Shown one piece after another: positions 1-64,000 of a stretch of DNA of 64,000 nucleotides (position 1 is the first letter of the stretch; every line of letters starts with the position of its first letter). The position numbers and the translations under genes were made by a program. The notes under the pieces are model-generated. The model saw only the letters and a list, made by a program, of their open reading frames with translations. It was not told the DNA's origin and did no database searches. The DNA comes from Crotophaga sulcirostris (taxonomy: Eukaryota > Chordata > Aves > Cuculiformes > Crotophagidae): assembly GCA_013397455.1 (NCBI GenBank), contig VYZB01000172.1, forward strand, positions 977,685 through 1,041,684. The letters run 5' to 3'.

Positions 1-214
1 ACACATCCAAGGATCATATTTGTTTTAATCATTATCCAACACCAGGAATTTTCATCCTGTAAGATATTTAAGCTGAACCATAAGTGCTTTAAGGAGGCAT
101 TGGCTTCCAAAACCCAAACCTTATAACAGAAGTCTAATTCTGAATGCATCACCTTGTGTTTGGCTCACTTACCATTGCTAAAATGAGACCAGTTCCCTGT
201 GCTGCTCCCCATAG

Positions 215-393
215 ACTTGTTGTCTAGACCCTTTACCAGCTTCACAGCCCTTCTTTGCACACACTCCAGCATCTCAAAGTCCTTCCTGTAGTGAGGGGCC
301 CAAAATTGAACACAGAATTCAAGATCCGGTCTCACCGATGCCAAGTACGGGGGGACAATTGCTTCCCTGCTGCTGCTGGCCACACAATATTGG
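215..393 (-). repeat. CR1 LINE fragment, ORF2 C-terminal region
   Basis: The minus strand translates to a decayed piece of the CR1 reverse-transcriptase ORF near its C-terminus, with recognisable [15 protein letters not shown] and [12 protein letters not shown] motifs. It lacks both ends of a full element and has no intact ORF. It is a dead retrotransposon copy typical of bird genomes. Confidence 0.85.
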
Positions 394-1440
394 GATAAAC
401 CAAGAAAAGTTTTTCACAGGAACATACTGCAATGCTTTCTAGAACAAGTATTCTCATTTACAATTTCTACAGTCACTTAATTAGTGTATAATCCACCCAG
501 TTTTCACATGTTATCAATTTTTTAATCTTGATGTTATCTTGACATGATTTTGTCAGCTTTCACAAGAGTCTACCAGGTCAACAAAATTCTCCACAGTCAT
601 CAAAATGTTAGCATTTCCTTGGGTAAGACCTGCCACGTGCATGACTGCCCAGAAGAAAGAAATCCTCTTTATCAAATGGACATTTCAGTTTAGCCAAAGA
701 ATTATTTATCATATTTTAGTTAATTCATATGAACATTCAGAGAACTTCTACTTTGAAAGATAGGACATACCTCTAGAAATAAGCTGCTGTATCTAAGGAG
801 GAGTGTCTTTGCTCTGTGGCCATGGATACGGTGAATTTTTCCCAGCTAGGAGAACTGAGAACTTAACCTCAGAATAATTTTCTTCAAATATTTATTCCTG
901 AGAGATAAAGAGAGAATAACGACATTTGAAACTGCACAGGCAAATCTGATCTTCTCATCCAGGTACTGAGAAATTTCCACTTAGCTACTTACTAACTACC
1001 AGTGCAACACAGTTTATTCTGACCAGAAGATTAAATATATTGGAAGTTTTTGTCACCACAGGACATTAATTTTCTCTTATAAGAGAGAAGTAGTGCTTTG
1101 AAGGCAAGTTTTCCAGTGCTTGTAAACCAGCAGTGATGGCAAACAGGGAGTTCAAATTAATTGCAATCTCCATAGCTTTATTTGGAACACATAGGCATAA
1201 AGTTGACACTTTCTCAGATAAATATGTCTGGGAAAACATACAGGACTTCATCAATTTGAAATAATTGGCAACACTCCAAAGAGAAAATCAAATTTATTTC
1301 ATCCTTGAGACAAAAAAAATCTTCAGTTTGAGTCTCCACAAAGAAATTTGCCTTACAGCGTACAGGCACTGTATGGGTTTTCAGGATGTACCAAAAATTG
1401 GAGTAGACTAACCACCAATAGAACAATGGCAATAATACAG
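394..1440. other. 3'-flanking DNA between two CR1 copies
   Basis: AT-rich, no gene, repeat or motif that I recognise. Confidence 0.6.
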
Positions 1441-2150
1441 AATGACCTGAATTGGAAGGGACCGACAAGGATCATCAAGTCCAACTCCTGTCCATGCACA
1501 GGACAGCCCAACACTCACACCGTGTGTCTGAGGGCATTGTCCAAATGCTTCTTGAATATTGTCAGGTTGTGACTGCTGCCCTGGGGAGCTGCTCCAGTGC
1601 TCCACCACCACCCTCTGAGTGAAGAACATCTTCCTAATATCCAACCTGAACCTCCCCTGGCACATCTTCCTGCCATTCCCACTAGTCCTATCATAGGTCA
1701 CCACAGAGAAGAGATCAGCACCTGTTTCTCCTCCTTCCCTTGTGAGAAGGCAGTAAACAGCTACGAGGTTCCCCCTCAGTCTCCTCTTCTCCAGGCTGAA
1801 CAGACCAAGTGATTTCAGTCGTTCCTCATACAATTTCCCCTCTAGACCCTTCACCAGCGTTGTGGTCTCCTCTGGGCACTCTCCAGTAGCTTCATGTCCT
1901 TTTTATACTGTGGTGGCACAGTGCGGAGCAGAGCAGGACAATCGCCTCCCTCAGTTGGCTGGCAATGCCATGCTGGATGCACCCCAGGACACAGCTGGCC
2001 CTCTTGGCCGCCAGTTGGCTCATGTCCAACTTGCTGTCAACAGAACCCCCAGGTCCCTTTCGGCAGGGCTGCTCTCCAGCCTCTCACTCCCCAGTCTGTA
2101 CATGTATCCAGGGCTGCTGTGTCCCAGGTGCAAAACCTGGGACAGCAGTG
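1441..2150 (-). repeat. CR1 LINE, 5'-truncated, about 0.7 kb
   Basis: A longer CR1 copy on the minus strand. From 2150 down to 1441 it carries the end of ORF2 ([13 protein letters not shown], then [16 protein letters not shown]) and the typical 3' tail that reads GATGATCCTTGTCGGTCCC-like on the minus strand. The tail lacks clear ATTCTATG tandem units. The reading frame is interrupted and 5'-truncated. Several frames across it look open only because the element was once coding and is GC-richer than its surroundings. Confidence 0.92.
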
Positions 2151-5100
2151 ACAGCAAAAACCAAAGTATAGTAGTGGCAGTCTAGTTACAACCGTCTACT
2201 AACTGCATTTCACAAAGCAAAGATATAAACTTAATCACATCAGTTACAGACCACTGAGAAGCATACATGAAAATATTTGACACTCCCACTGTGTAAGCTT
2301 CTGAATTCCCCTGCCAGTCTCAGCGTTCGAAAGCCTACGGCAAAACAGCATTTGATGAAAGCCAGCAGTTCTGCTCTTCATAGATCAGAATTTCTTTGAA
2401 AAATTCTGTAATTATTAACTTAAGGAAAAAAAAAAATCTATATAAGGAAAATCTGACATTATTGCTTCCAGATGGAGATCTATACTGGTCATAGGCTTTT
2501 ACTTTTGCATCTGAACAGGAAACTATGATTTTTACCGGGTTGAACTGAAAGGAGTAGAATTGAACTCTCTTGATGAAGAAAAAGTTCTAGAACACTTCAG
2601 GAAAAGATTACATGCACTCCATCTTGTTGGTTTTATTTGCTGCTATAGCACACTGTTCACTCATGTTGAGTCTGTGATCCACAAACTTCTAACCTGTGTA
2701 TGGACATCATTCAGGAACTACTACATCTTGACATCCAGTGGACATGTGTTATCTTAACATTTAGCCTAGAAAGCCTTCTTGTCATCAATCCAATGCCAAA
2801 ATCCCTGGGATGGTTCTGGCTGTCAGAGCTACCATCTCCTAACTTTGCCATCATTAATCTCAGCTCTAAAGACACTGAGGGTAGGTATTTTCTTGAAAAT
2901 TCCCCTCAGTTTGACAAACCTACCTGGATAAAATCTCCCTTAAAGATTAATTATAAAAAAATACACATAATTACTGTGGCATCTTGGAAAAGATTAATTA
3001 TTTCAGCTCTAACAGGTCAGTTAACTTTGTTGGTAAAACAGAGGTAGAAGAGAAGTATATGGAAATACTTCTTTGCCATTGTGCTTCTTGTTAACCCAGC
3101 GATCATTAACCTTTTTGTACCATTAGTTACTCATTAATTTCTAAATCTTCATATCAAATGCTCTCAGCCTTTCAGCCCTTAATCCCAGGTTGGAGGCAGC
3201 AAATTTAATTCATCATTTTAAGATGAATGTCCCAAGAAATTGCTAAAGTTCAAAAAATGCAAAATTGTCAAAGGATGCCTTATCTAAACAAGTCCAATTA
3301 CATTCATAACCCTGACAATTAAGAGAATTTTATCTCTTTGGAAAACTGAGAAACACAGACTAAGACGCAAAACTTTCAATCTAACCTCTCCCCAGTTCTT
3401 AGAGCAACCACAGCATGCAGTCAGCAACAGCAAAAGGACGTGCTCAGTAGGGCCATGCAAAGGTTTTCAATTAAACTTTATTTCTCCCATAATAACATGG
3501 AGAAGGATTTAAGTCAGGCCAGCCAAGATTATGTGTGAGTTTCCCTAAAACTTGACAACTTCAGTGGAAGAATACTTGCCAACAAATTATGAAAGCCCTA
3601 AAGGTTCTTACAATTTGTTCCATAATGGTCTTTTCTCTGTCATTTGTCTTCTTAAGTAAATAAATAACATTTTTGCCCAAGACAATTTTGTTTCATATTA
3701 ATAAAAAAGATTAGATACTTGTAAGAAAGGCAAAATAAAAGCAGAAGAGCCTGATTTAGTTATCTAAGGCATAAGGATTTGATTCCACCTGTGAAGAAAG
3801 AATGCTTATGTGTACATGGTTCTAGATCTACAAGAAAAAAAACCCAAACGACAAAACACACCCAAAGCAGCTGTTGGTACATACATGGACCGCAACTTTC
3901 ACCCACATGCACTGCAAATACCTTCAGTGTTTAGAACAGAGTTATACTGAAAGGAGGAGGAACTAGCTGAGGGAATGGATGGAGATTTTAATAGCTTTTA
4001 CCACATCATATAGAATGGTGCAGAAATCGAAGTGGAAGAATCTAATGTGCTTCCTTTTAGTTGTGTATCACAGGGGAATGATGCAGTATTCCTGCCAGGC
4101 AGACCATACCGCACGTGGTCACAAACACAGTTTTGGATGCACTGACAGTGAGTGCAATGTCTCCATAAGCAGCTTTCAATAGTTGTTGCTGCTTCCAGGC
4201 ATTTCCAGATCCACATCCTGGTCTCAGTGCTACTTGTGTATTCCCAGCTTCAGTACTGTGCTCCTGTATTACACACCTATGCTCAAGCATACGCTAATTG
4301 TAGTGCTGGGGAACATGGCACAAATTAAGAACATAAAATAAGGATCTTAGAGTAGCAAGGGAGTTTGGGAAACAAATAAAAACCCTACCTCTTTCTCTGC
4401 TTTTCTCTACTCCAAGGCAGCAGAAACCCATGCAACACATTACAAGACAGAATTCTGAAGGACCAAGAGCAGTTGGGATTTCATTTGCTTAAGACAGATT
4501 GTTACAACCCTACACAATGCTGTGTACTCCACTGCAGCCACCAAATGAGTAACCCCTGTGGCTTGTTGTAACTTTCAGGAATGCACCCCTCTTCAGTTGA
4601 GCAGAGTCATGAATGAGCCGTTTCTTACCATTGTGGATGCGCTAAATGTATTTCTTGTGTCTTCCTTCAACCATCTTGTGTCCATCAACTTGACCAAAAT
4701 GCTTTCGAACTCAGAACTTCAGGAAAGCAGAACTTGATCCGCGAAGAAGTCATCAGAGTTCATCACAGCACAAATAAAGGCAGCATTAATACTGTAATTT
4801 CAAAGATTACCTCATATAAAGGAAAATAGAAAAAAGGAACTACTTGCTATGATGTGAAACATTAGCATGGAGCAGCTTTTGATTTGGGACAGTAGACGAA
4901 AGCTATTAAATGTTTGATACAAAGCTATGCCAAAGGATTTAAACTTCAGACAAAGGTAAGAATAAAGTGTTTCATATGGAAGCTCAATTCTTTATACATA
5001 TGGTTGGATTACATTATGTATTTCACTGGGGGCAAGAAATTCTAAACAGCAGCATGAGATACCATCTCGGTGTTTTTCTCAACTACTTTCATTCTTCATA

Positions 5101-8100
5101 TTAATTTTTTTTGTTATTGTGTGTTTGGATTTGTGTCGACTAGATGTACTTGAATGTCTAGGGTATTTTTTTTTCCTAAAAATTACAATTGCTATGTTTA
5201 GGAGTGGTAAAGCCAAGACTCTCTTGTTTACAAGGCAATTGCACTTTAATGTTTCACAAGATTTAAAAAAAAAAAACCCCAAACTTACCAACAATTACTT
5301 TTCAGTGTTGTTCATGTAAAAAGCAAAACTTAAGTGTATCATTACAGTCTTCTGAAGTAGAAAGAATAAAAACAGCTGAAAGGAATCTTTAGGAAAACGA
5401 CCAGCATTCAGTGAACATTTCAACCTGATTTTTCAAATGGAAAGCACTGGCTGTGTCTATTCACTGTGTAGGAAAAGATACTTCAACCTTACAAAGCTAA
5501 CAGCTTTACAGGTAACTGTGCAGACCTGAAGCTATGTAAAGTTGTCTCTTGCCATCATCAATCTACTCAAAATAAATGCACCTGAAGTATATGCTTTGAG
5601 TGTACATACACAAACATCCACGGACAGACAAGTCATTTTGATATAGGTAGACACGGCATTTAGTACAGCAGTTGTTTTCTTAGACCTCACTCAACAGGGA
5701 GAGGAAATTCATGGGTCACAGCTCATCCTAATTTTTGAAAAAAAAAATAAATTACAAACCAACGTAAGATAAAATTTTGATCCCATTTATAACACATAAA
5801 ACAATAATTATTTCAGAATGGCTCAAAATATGTGATTTATGGTAAGGGCTTCCACCAATCCCAAAAAGCCAACAACAGATTAATCTTGCAAGTAGCAACC
5901 AGCTACTTGCCACAGATGTCTTCTCACCTTTCAATTAAACACTAACAGCTGAAACCATCTGATAGAGGGGCTTTTACCATCCCTTCCCCAGCAACTAATT
6001 TTTAATGCTGAACAAATTGCAGCAAATGAAATTGAGGGAAATGAAAAAGGTGTAAGGCCTTCAGATGCTTGCATATATGCAGCGCATGTCCCCCTCAAAA
6101 GCAGCAGAGGTGTTGTAACAAACATTGCATTCCTGAACAGGCAAGGCTGTCTCTGTTCTGAGGCTAAAAGGCCATCGGTACGAGGCAGAAATTAGTCTCC
6201 AAGGAAACCTACTACAGTATAAATTACTGTACCAGAAAATCTTTGCTTAGATTAACAAGCCTGAATTCTCCAAAGAGTAAATCTGCAGTTTGGAAGTGAT
6301 GACGATTTCTTGCAGTAAAAAAATTACCTTTTAAAAGAGACCTCTGGTCAAATTCAAAATACCTAGACAACATATTTCTTTCAGCACATTTTTTTCTCTT
6401 ATGTATCTGCCTGATAATTCTTTCATATTCTCCACCCTCTCCCTCCCAAAATATTAATGAACTATGTTGAATGTATGCTTACTGAACTACTGAGGGAAAT
6501 GCTGAGACTGAGTAAATAGGCTGCTTCAGCAGTGCTACATGATTACAAAGCTTTATCAGCTATGGGTGCTGAACAAAAATACTTATTTTATCTTAATAAA
6601 AACAAACACTGTATCCGCACATTAAAACCACTAAAAAAACCCAAATGAGAGCTAAGGAGTTCCCACAGAAGTGCACATGCTTTGGGCTCCCTGATTGTGG
6701 ATGCAACTTAAAAGGAATTCTGAGCACCTTTGAACATTTGCCCCAATTATCAAAAAAATAATTGTTACTTGCATCAATTCCTAAAAATCCACCTTGTATG
6801 CACTAAACTAAAGGAGGTTTGACTGCTCCAGAGGACTAAAGAGATAATAACAAAAATTGACTGTGCTGTTATGAATTACTTCAAAGCAATGGTCACAGAA
6901 TGGTGAGAGGGATGAAAAGTGGATCAGCGGCGTCTCTTTTTAAAAGGTGTGAGCAGTCATGCAGGGAGAATTTGATCACTTTTGCTTTATAGTCAATAGA
7001 GTGATCTAAAGTTATGCTTAGACACCAAACAACCACTTCCATTTCAGAGAGTAAGCCATAATGGAAGTAACTTGAATTACCTACAGCTGCCGAATGTAAG
7101 TAGGGTCTGGATGCGATGTTTGCGTTACTGCAGGCAGCGTAGCAAGTTGCCATACGTCAGCCCAACCATAGTTACTATTGAGTCACACGTCCTTTCTTAC
7201 CCTGTGGCAAATGTGAAGAAAAAAAATACAAAAAGAGAAGTATGCCTTCTTTCACTGGAATAAGTTATACAGAGGTACTGCAGATCCACTGCCGTATTTG
7301 TACTTCATCTCCAGCAATCCTGTTATTTCATCAGGTTAACTTTGTAGCTCATTCCCATCATTCAAATCAAACTCAGTTTTCTTTACATTAACAGCATTTT
7401 ATTTCAAAATATATTAACCATTCTGTGCTTACAAATGACTGCAGTGTGAATACAATATTAAGTCAAAAGCTTCTTAAACCTGCTACAAAAACGTTTTTAT
7501 TAGGAAGAGGACTGGTGCTTACAATCAAAATTGTTTAAATACATCTGCAGTGTACATGATTACTTCTTAATCTTAACTCACACGCTTTCTTCTGCCACAG
7601 ATGGACATAGAGGTTATATTTTCAATATTATACATGCAAACCCAGGATCTGTACCAAAACCCAATTATGATAACATTAGTTTTGAACATAGTTCTATTCT
7701 GAAGATGTATCACATGTACATTTGCAGACAAAATTTGGGTCAACAGACAACTGAAGTTATTGCTCCAAATCCTCACAGGTTCTGGGTAGGAATGCACACT
7801 TTAGAACAACATGGACTATGTAATACAAAAGATCTGCTGTTAGGTTTGAGTAGTGTCTAGCCAGTCTTAGGACTCAATGACAAAAGTTTCTTTGGATTTG
7901 GTTTGGTGAAATTTACTGAAGGAAAAAAATAAAACAACATTCCCTACTCTTGTGACAAAAACATCAAACACTAGTTAACACATAAACATATATATGTAAA
8001 CACATAATTAGTAGTATAAAAAGTTGGTTTCCAACCACCACTAAAGCATAGAAAATTTGTTTTTAAAATCAACAATCTGAACAAATTGTATGCTTGCAGA

Positions 8101-10924
8101 ATATACCAGTGATGACACTGGAAACTGAAAACACTGATCTACACTGCCAGTAATTTCTAAACAACACAAAAGTAGTTTTTACCGATACTTCTAGAAAAGG
8201 CTTCAGGTTTGGGCTGAGACTGGCAGAAAGGGGGCTAAAAATTTGCATTTTGTTTTTCTAACTTTATGGCCTAGATGTCAGCTCATAATCTTAATGAACT
8301 TTTACTCTGTGGCTACTTTTTAGCTTTGTGATGACTCCTTAATCTACACTAACACCATGAAAAGTTACTTTGTGATTAGGTCCTCATTGGATACAATATT
8401 CAAGTGGCAAAAGGTGAGGCTAGGAAAAGAAAGCAACGTTTTTGCTTTAAAACTATCCTGCTGAAAAACAGATACCATAGCATTCACTCTGACTTTATTA
8501 GTTTGCAAATGCACCTTGCTGCAAGCAAATATGCCCTGCTTTTAATTCAAACCTAGCTTTAGTATCGCTACACAGTGCTATAGTCACAGAATAATCTAAT
8601 TCAATGCAACACAAATTATGTTTGTCAAAATCCTTCCACATGCAGAACACATCAAGGATGCATTTACTTGCCAATTAGCAATTCCTTCCTCAGTTGAATG
8701 TACTATTTCAGTATGGACATACCAAGTATAGAATGGATCTCAAAAGAGCAAAAAGTAATACTCCTAGGCACTAAATCAGACTCCAAACAAGGTACCAGAT
8801 GAAGTGTGGAAGAGATTAAGTGGGGATCTGAAGACATATTTCATGACCTATTAATTTTGGCACCTTTTTAGTAGATGTTTGCAAATACTTTCAGAAACAG
8901 TAATCTCTTAGTAATGGATTACTAGATGGAAGAACAGCTTTTCACAACTTTAAATTAACTATAACAGAGTTCTAATCACCCTACCATTATTTGCTTGGCT
9001 CTTCCCCAGCCTTTATCAAGTAAACATTAATTCTAGAAAAAGTTGCTTGTTTTCACTATATACAGGCACTATTTTGTTCTCAGATAAAAAAAAAAGATAG
9101 GACAGAATTTCAGTTAAAGTCTGAATAGGATTGACACGGCTTATATTTATATAATGCTGCATATCCATATATAAATTCAAAAACCAAGTGTAGAATCCCT
9201 GAATATGTCCATCACTTCTGGCATTGGTTTTGGTTTCAAAATACCAAGTTAATTTTCTATGTTGCATTTTTAAAAAAAATTCTAATTATCACTTAAAAGC
9301 AATTTTGGAGAATTTTACCATAACACAACAAGGTATCTTATTAAGTATGGAGCCTCCCTAAAGTTTTCTAAGAGTTTTAGGCAATTCTAATTTTGTAGAA
9401 ATATAAGGGAATTGCCAAAGTATGCTTCACCAAAAACGGTAAGAAAATAACAGGAAACCCTTTGAAATACAAGCCAAGCTAGAATTTATAAAGATGATGC
9501 ATTCATGCATTTGAGAGAGGCCAGCTGTCATGCAATAAAGATTATTTAATTGGGAAATCAATTTTCTCTCGTAGAATTGCAAACTTCAAGGCAAACAACT
9601 GCATCTCTAGAAGAAAAACCCTACCTCCATTATTAAAAATAATGAATACTAACTCCAATCCTAATAGCTTTCAGCATCTTTTGAAGAAAGTTGTAGCTAT
9701 TTCCAGAGGTAGTATCCATAAAGGTGGCACTGTCAGCAGTAACAAATGTAAGACAATATAATCTGAACACAATGTTTGAATAAAGGGAGCATCTCCTACC
9801 GCTGATGCAAAACCATTGAGTTTCAGTAGCATAATTTTATTTCCCCACCCTCAGTGTATCAGGTCTGTAGGAAAGGCAACACTCTGCAGTATTCTGTCAC
9901 TGGTATAAGGGATTAGCAGCATAGCAATCCTGCTGCTTCTACTGCTTTGTATTTTTAGGCTTTCTAAAAAGCAATGTTTAAACATAGGCAGCACACATAT
10001 TTCAGAAGTTATATCCACAATGCATAATACTTAAGACAGCATATCCCATTTTCCCTACAAAATGCTTTTTTTCTTATTTAATTAAACAGATTATGGATCT
10101 CCTAATCCAATAATCACTGGCAAAATATACACAAGCTTATCCTCCTCCCCAAAGTCTTGAAGAGAAGCCACATTTTCCTTGAAATCAGACGAGTCCAAAT
10201 GTACCCTCTATGCACTGCAAATACATACTACAGCGCATGGAAATATTTGACTGTTGTCTCCATTATTAGGTACGTGGGTATCATTTTCTGAAAAATGTAT
10301 ATTGTATGTATGGCTATAAAGGGTTTGGGGTTTTGTTTGTTTGTTTTTCAAAAAGTCTTTAAAAATAAGCCATCGCTGCTCCCAACTGGTCATGGTGCAT
10401 TTGTGCTGAAAGTCACCATACTGTAGTAAGGCTGGCAAAATGAACATGTGCCAGATTCTCTCCCATTGCAGTTTGTTACTTTATGTATTCAATTAAGTCA
10501 GTATTTACAGTGACCTGAAGTTAACATGCTGGGCTGTAAACTGGCACAGATTCACTTCTGCTGGCTCTGCTACAGCACAGTAACATTTAGCTAAGGTACA
10601 GGATAGGGAGAAAGGGCTGACTTTGTGTAAAAAACAGTAACCCTTTTGCACTACACTTTGGAAACCAGCCTGAGGTGCTAGAAGAGAACGATAAAAACCA
10701 GCACAGTTGTATTTCACAATACCATAAGACCACATTGTCTTGCTTTACAACAAGCGTTCCCTTCTGAATTGTTTCTGTTCAAACCAAATACTAAATGCAA
10801 ATAAATACCTGCTCCTGCAATTGACTGCTTAGAGTAAGCTAATAAACATTAAAAAAAAAAAAAGTCTCTCTCCCAGGAAAATTGTAGTTTTATGTGACTA
10901 CAGAGAAGGATGTGCGAGGTGTTT
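2151..10924. other. intergenic or distal 3' UTR, no gene seen
   Basis: AT-rich sequence without exon-like reading frames, splice-site pairs with protein similarity, RNA genes or clear repeats. Short A or T runs occur, for example at 2425-2436 and 5266-5276. Part of the right end may belong to a longer TMEM245 3' UTR (minus-strand AATAAA at 9837-9842 and 8494-8499). In human the next gene this way is CTNNAL1; none of its exons is recognisable here. Confidence 0.6.
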
Positions 10925-10951
10925 CCCCCACCCCCCTCTTTTTTTTTTATT
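10925..10951 (-). terminator. candidate poly(A) signal with G-rich downstream element
   Basis: Read on the minus strand, AATAAA at 10951-10946 is followed by an A run and then GAGGGGGGTGGGGG. A hexamer followed within about 30 bases by a G- or GU-rich tract is the usual vertebrate arrangement. It is one of several possible signals. Confidence 0.3.
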
Positions 10952-13713
10952 AATCCACAAACCATCTACAGGCTTATCCACTTTACTGCTAAAGACTGCA
11001 CTACAGATGATTCTTCATGCAAGCCTTAGCTTAATTTGAGACAAGCATCATCAATATGAAGTCTCATCTCAAAGCAGGGCAAAATAACAGGACTATATCA
11101 GATAAGAATTCTCTATACAAAGTAACTTCTCTTCACCTTGTGAAAGAAACATTTTGAAACAACACATCTTCTCAGCCGATTTTACTGACTTTCCAATATT
11201 GAAGATAACTGCTTTTGATATAGCATTTTAATCTTCACAGAAGAGACCCTTCTTTGATCTAAGGAGGTTGGGTGAAGGGAGAGGGAGGAAAAGAAAACTT
11301 AAAAACAAACAGAAGACTGTTTTATAATGACTCTTTTAAATGCCTATGTTGAGTACCACAGGAATTTGAAAGATAGTCTCAGAAATAACTGGGATACTAG
11401 AAGTGGACAATAGAAATGACCAGAGGATAAAGAGGAGCAATAGAAAACTGTAAAAACATTGAAGATGCATATTTTTTTCTAGTAATCTTCTTTAATTGCT
11501 GTCTACCAGAAGGTATAACAAGAACACAACACGTCAGTGCAAAATTCTGAACTAAAAAAGTAATATAACAAAAAGTTTACCAAAAAGTATCATTACGGTC
11601 TCATTCAAGCTGGTTAGAATGGTGCAGGAACGCTCAGGGACAGCCTCAGTTTCTTTGTCATCCTCCACTCTAGCCAGCAACAATGTGCTTCATTACAGAT
11701 CTTACATGATTCACAAAACCAAGGAAACTAAAATACAGGATGGTTACTTAATTCAAGTAATATATCCTTCATATTCAGTTAGTTGGAACTGATGTGTAGG
11801 TCTTCCAGAATTTAAAATATTAAATGGGATATTCCCATATTTCAATGAACTTGAGTCAAATCACTTAATTAATCTGAGTCCGTCCTCCAAATGCATACTC
11901 ACAAGCCTGCAAGTACAAAACCACCATGCTTGAAACCCCCCATTTAAGCATAAAATTTCATCAGTAAAATTCCAGCAGCTAATTTCAACAATCTGAGGAG
12001 TAGGCTATTTATGTTTTAATAGGCAGCCTGTTTATTGCAAACCTATACCAGGACTTTCTTGCTTAGTAAGTATCAGAATACTTTCCAATCACTTTCTATA
12101 GAAGTGTTGTTTTAGAAGCAATATAAAAATGCATGCAATATCATGAAAATCTGATTCCCAAATCTATCACCACTTCCGCAACCCGAGTAAACCCAACATC
12201 AGAGCTGTTTGTACACAAATCTTAGATATCCTCATTCCTAGAAAAGAACAGATTTTTGTTCCATCAGTTGCATTACTGTCAACAACAAATGCAAGGCATG
12301 CCTGTATTTTATATAACTCGTTATCAATCAAACACTGAAATAAATTCAAGAGAAGTTACTAAAAACTGAAACGTCGTTCTTTGGTTAAACATGTGCATCT
12401 GCTACTTTGTAACTAGGGCCTCACTGTATTTGTGGAAAAGCTGTTCAAGTATGAAATTTCTACCAAAAAAACTCACTTTCTTTTTATAAAAAGGATCCAT
12501 TTATAAAGATCCATTGTGTCAAAATATTTCAACAATCAATACAAAAGGCCTTAACTGTCACCAAAACTGCAATTTAAGCAAAATCACATATGGAAGAAAA
12601 GCTGTAGACTAGCTTGACACTGTGACTTAGGCAACACACCATGTCAGAAATTCAAGAAATCTATTTATTATTAAGATATATCTTACATACTAAGATCTGT
12701 CTTCTATCTTATAAAGATATTTGGCCAGAGGCTTACAGGGAACAAAACCCCAAACTAAATTAAACCAAAATCCATGCTGTCTCCCCTTCCTCTTTGGAAA
12801 GAAATTTGTTTGAAAAGTTAATTGAACTCACCCACAGCATCTGAAAACCAACATTAAACAATCCCCGTTCAATTTCTTCCTACTACTGGAAGTAGATGTG
12901 ACAATCCTACATTACCTCTACCTGAAAACACTTTGATTAAATTTAGTTGACAAGATGACTCCATTGGGATAGTGGGTAAACAGCAAAATACTATCAGACT
13001 TCACTGCAAACAATGGCAAGATCTGAACTATTTAAACAAGTCCTCCCATTTCAATATGAGGAAACCCCACATAAAACAATTTGTGTGTCTACTGATTTCA
13101 GGAAGATATTAAGAATACCAGTCTCCAACAACATTAAATTTCAGTGTCTATAAGAGGATAATATTTAAGTGTTATTATAAGTTACAGATGATGGGCAAAG
13201 CATCTAAAGGAATACTTTGAGGAGCAGCAAATACTTGTATTCTAGTTTCAATTAACAATGAGTGGTTTACACCTTTTCTGCCACCAGTTTAATTGAGAAT
13301 AAATATTTTGGAATTAGCTTTCTTTAAAGCTACTACAACTTAATAATACAAACAAACCAATAAATAAAAGCCAAGTCAGTCATTTCAGCAGGTAAGGTAA
13401 CAACTCCAGTGGATATACCTGTCCTCTTAACCGTTCTGTTTATGAAGACAGAAGGTCTTCAAGGTCTTCAACAAGGCAGCTGAACTGTGTGTTAGCACGC
13501 AAAGCCATGGAAAGTAGACATTCTCTCTTGAAGAGGCAAAGTGCACAATAATGTAAGGCCAGCAGAAGTGGTTCCTCCTAAAACCCAAGCTATGCTTCCC
13601 TATGAGCTGCCCCGAGGCACAGTTGGAACAGGACAGAGGGCCATGGCTGTTATGAACTCAAGACAGAAGAAAGCGATTCTCTCATGTTGAACAGGAACAG
13701 CACAGCATCTTCA
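10946..13713 (-). other. TMEM245: TMEM245 3' UTR, end uncertain
   Basis: Sequence downstream of the stop codon with no coding signal. The transcript must continue at least as far as a poly(A) signal. Minus-strand AATAAA hexamers occur at 12664-12669, 12031-12036 and 10946-10951, with more further left (for example 9837-9842 and 8494-8499). I chose 10946 as the boundary only because it has the strongest G-rich element after it. Human TMEM245 has a 3' UTR of several kilobases, so the true end may lie further left. Confidence 0.35.
12031..12036 (-). terminator. alternative proximal poly(A) hexamer
   Basis: AATAAA on the minus strand about 1.7 kb after the stop codon. The downstream sequence is only weakly GT-rich. 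A shorter 3' UTR isoform could end here. Confidence 0.15.

Positions 13714-64000
<50,287 letters not shown>

Noticed and set aside
1408..2185. Several overlapping open frames on both strands
   Set aside because: All fall inside a CR1 retrotransposon copy; the minus-strand one is its decayed ORF2 end.
1..13713. Search for the neighbouring gene CTNNAL1 expected from human gene order
   Set aside because: No exon-like similarity and no GC-rich promoter region seen; the neighbour is probably outside the window.

Overview
This window is ordinary vertebrate nuclear DNA, almost certainly avian. It is AT-rich with long introns, and the only dispersed repeats I can name are a few CR1 non-LTR retrotransposon fragments plus one hAT-like scrap. 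No prokaryotic or operon-like organisation is present. One base is undetermined (n at 46696).

The single gene I can support is TMEM245 (human C9orf5), on the minus strand and entering at the right edge. I rebuilt 13 consecutive exons by matching reading frame, intron phase and GT-AG splice sites: 64000-63953 (partial), 59039-59016, 52721-52617, 51324-51242, 49113-49023, 48214-48116, 46043-45912, 39905-39783, 33497-33352, 19792-19692, 17882-17708, 14910-14716 and 13759-13714. Together they give 1368 coding bases, in frame throughout: 455 residues and a stop. They correspond to human exons 6-18. The promoter and exons 1-5 lie beyond position 64000. The protein is a multi-pass membrane protein whose C-terminal half resembles the bacterial AI-2E/PerM permease family. 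Its biochemical role is not established.

The long intron 14 (19793-33351) carries the microRNA gene mir-32 on the same strand as its host, at 29923-29992. The mature miR-32-5p sequence is intact. The precursor differs at three positions from the human one as I remember it.

From left to right: 1-2150 is 3' flank with two antisense CR1 fragments; about 2150-10.9 kb is unassigned intergenic or distal 3' UTR sequence; about 10.9-13.7 kb is the likely 3' UTR; 13.7-64 kb is TMEM245. Intronic landmarks are a plus-strand CR1 (20.9-21.2 kb), mir-32 (29.9 kb), a possible old CR1/L3-like relic (26.5 kb), a hAT-like fragment (35.9 kb), a possible LTR-derived block (46.2-47.2 kb) and a CR1 tail (62.4 kb).

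The most interesting items are an in-frame 24-nt microexon (exon 7), the mir-32 precursor substitutions, and the unclassified block at 46.2-47.2 kb. I found no sign of a previously undescribed system.
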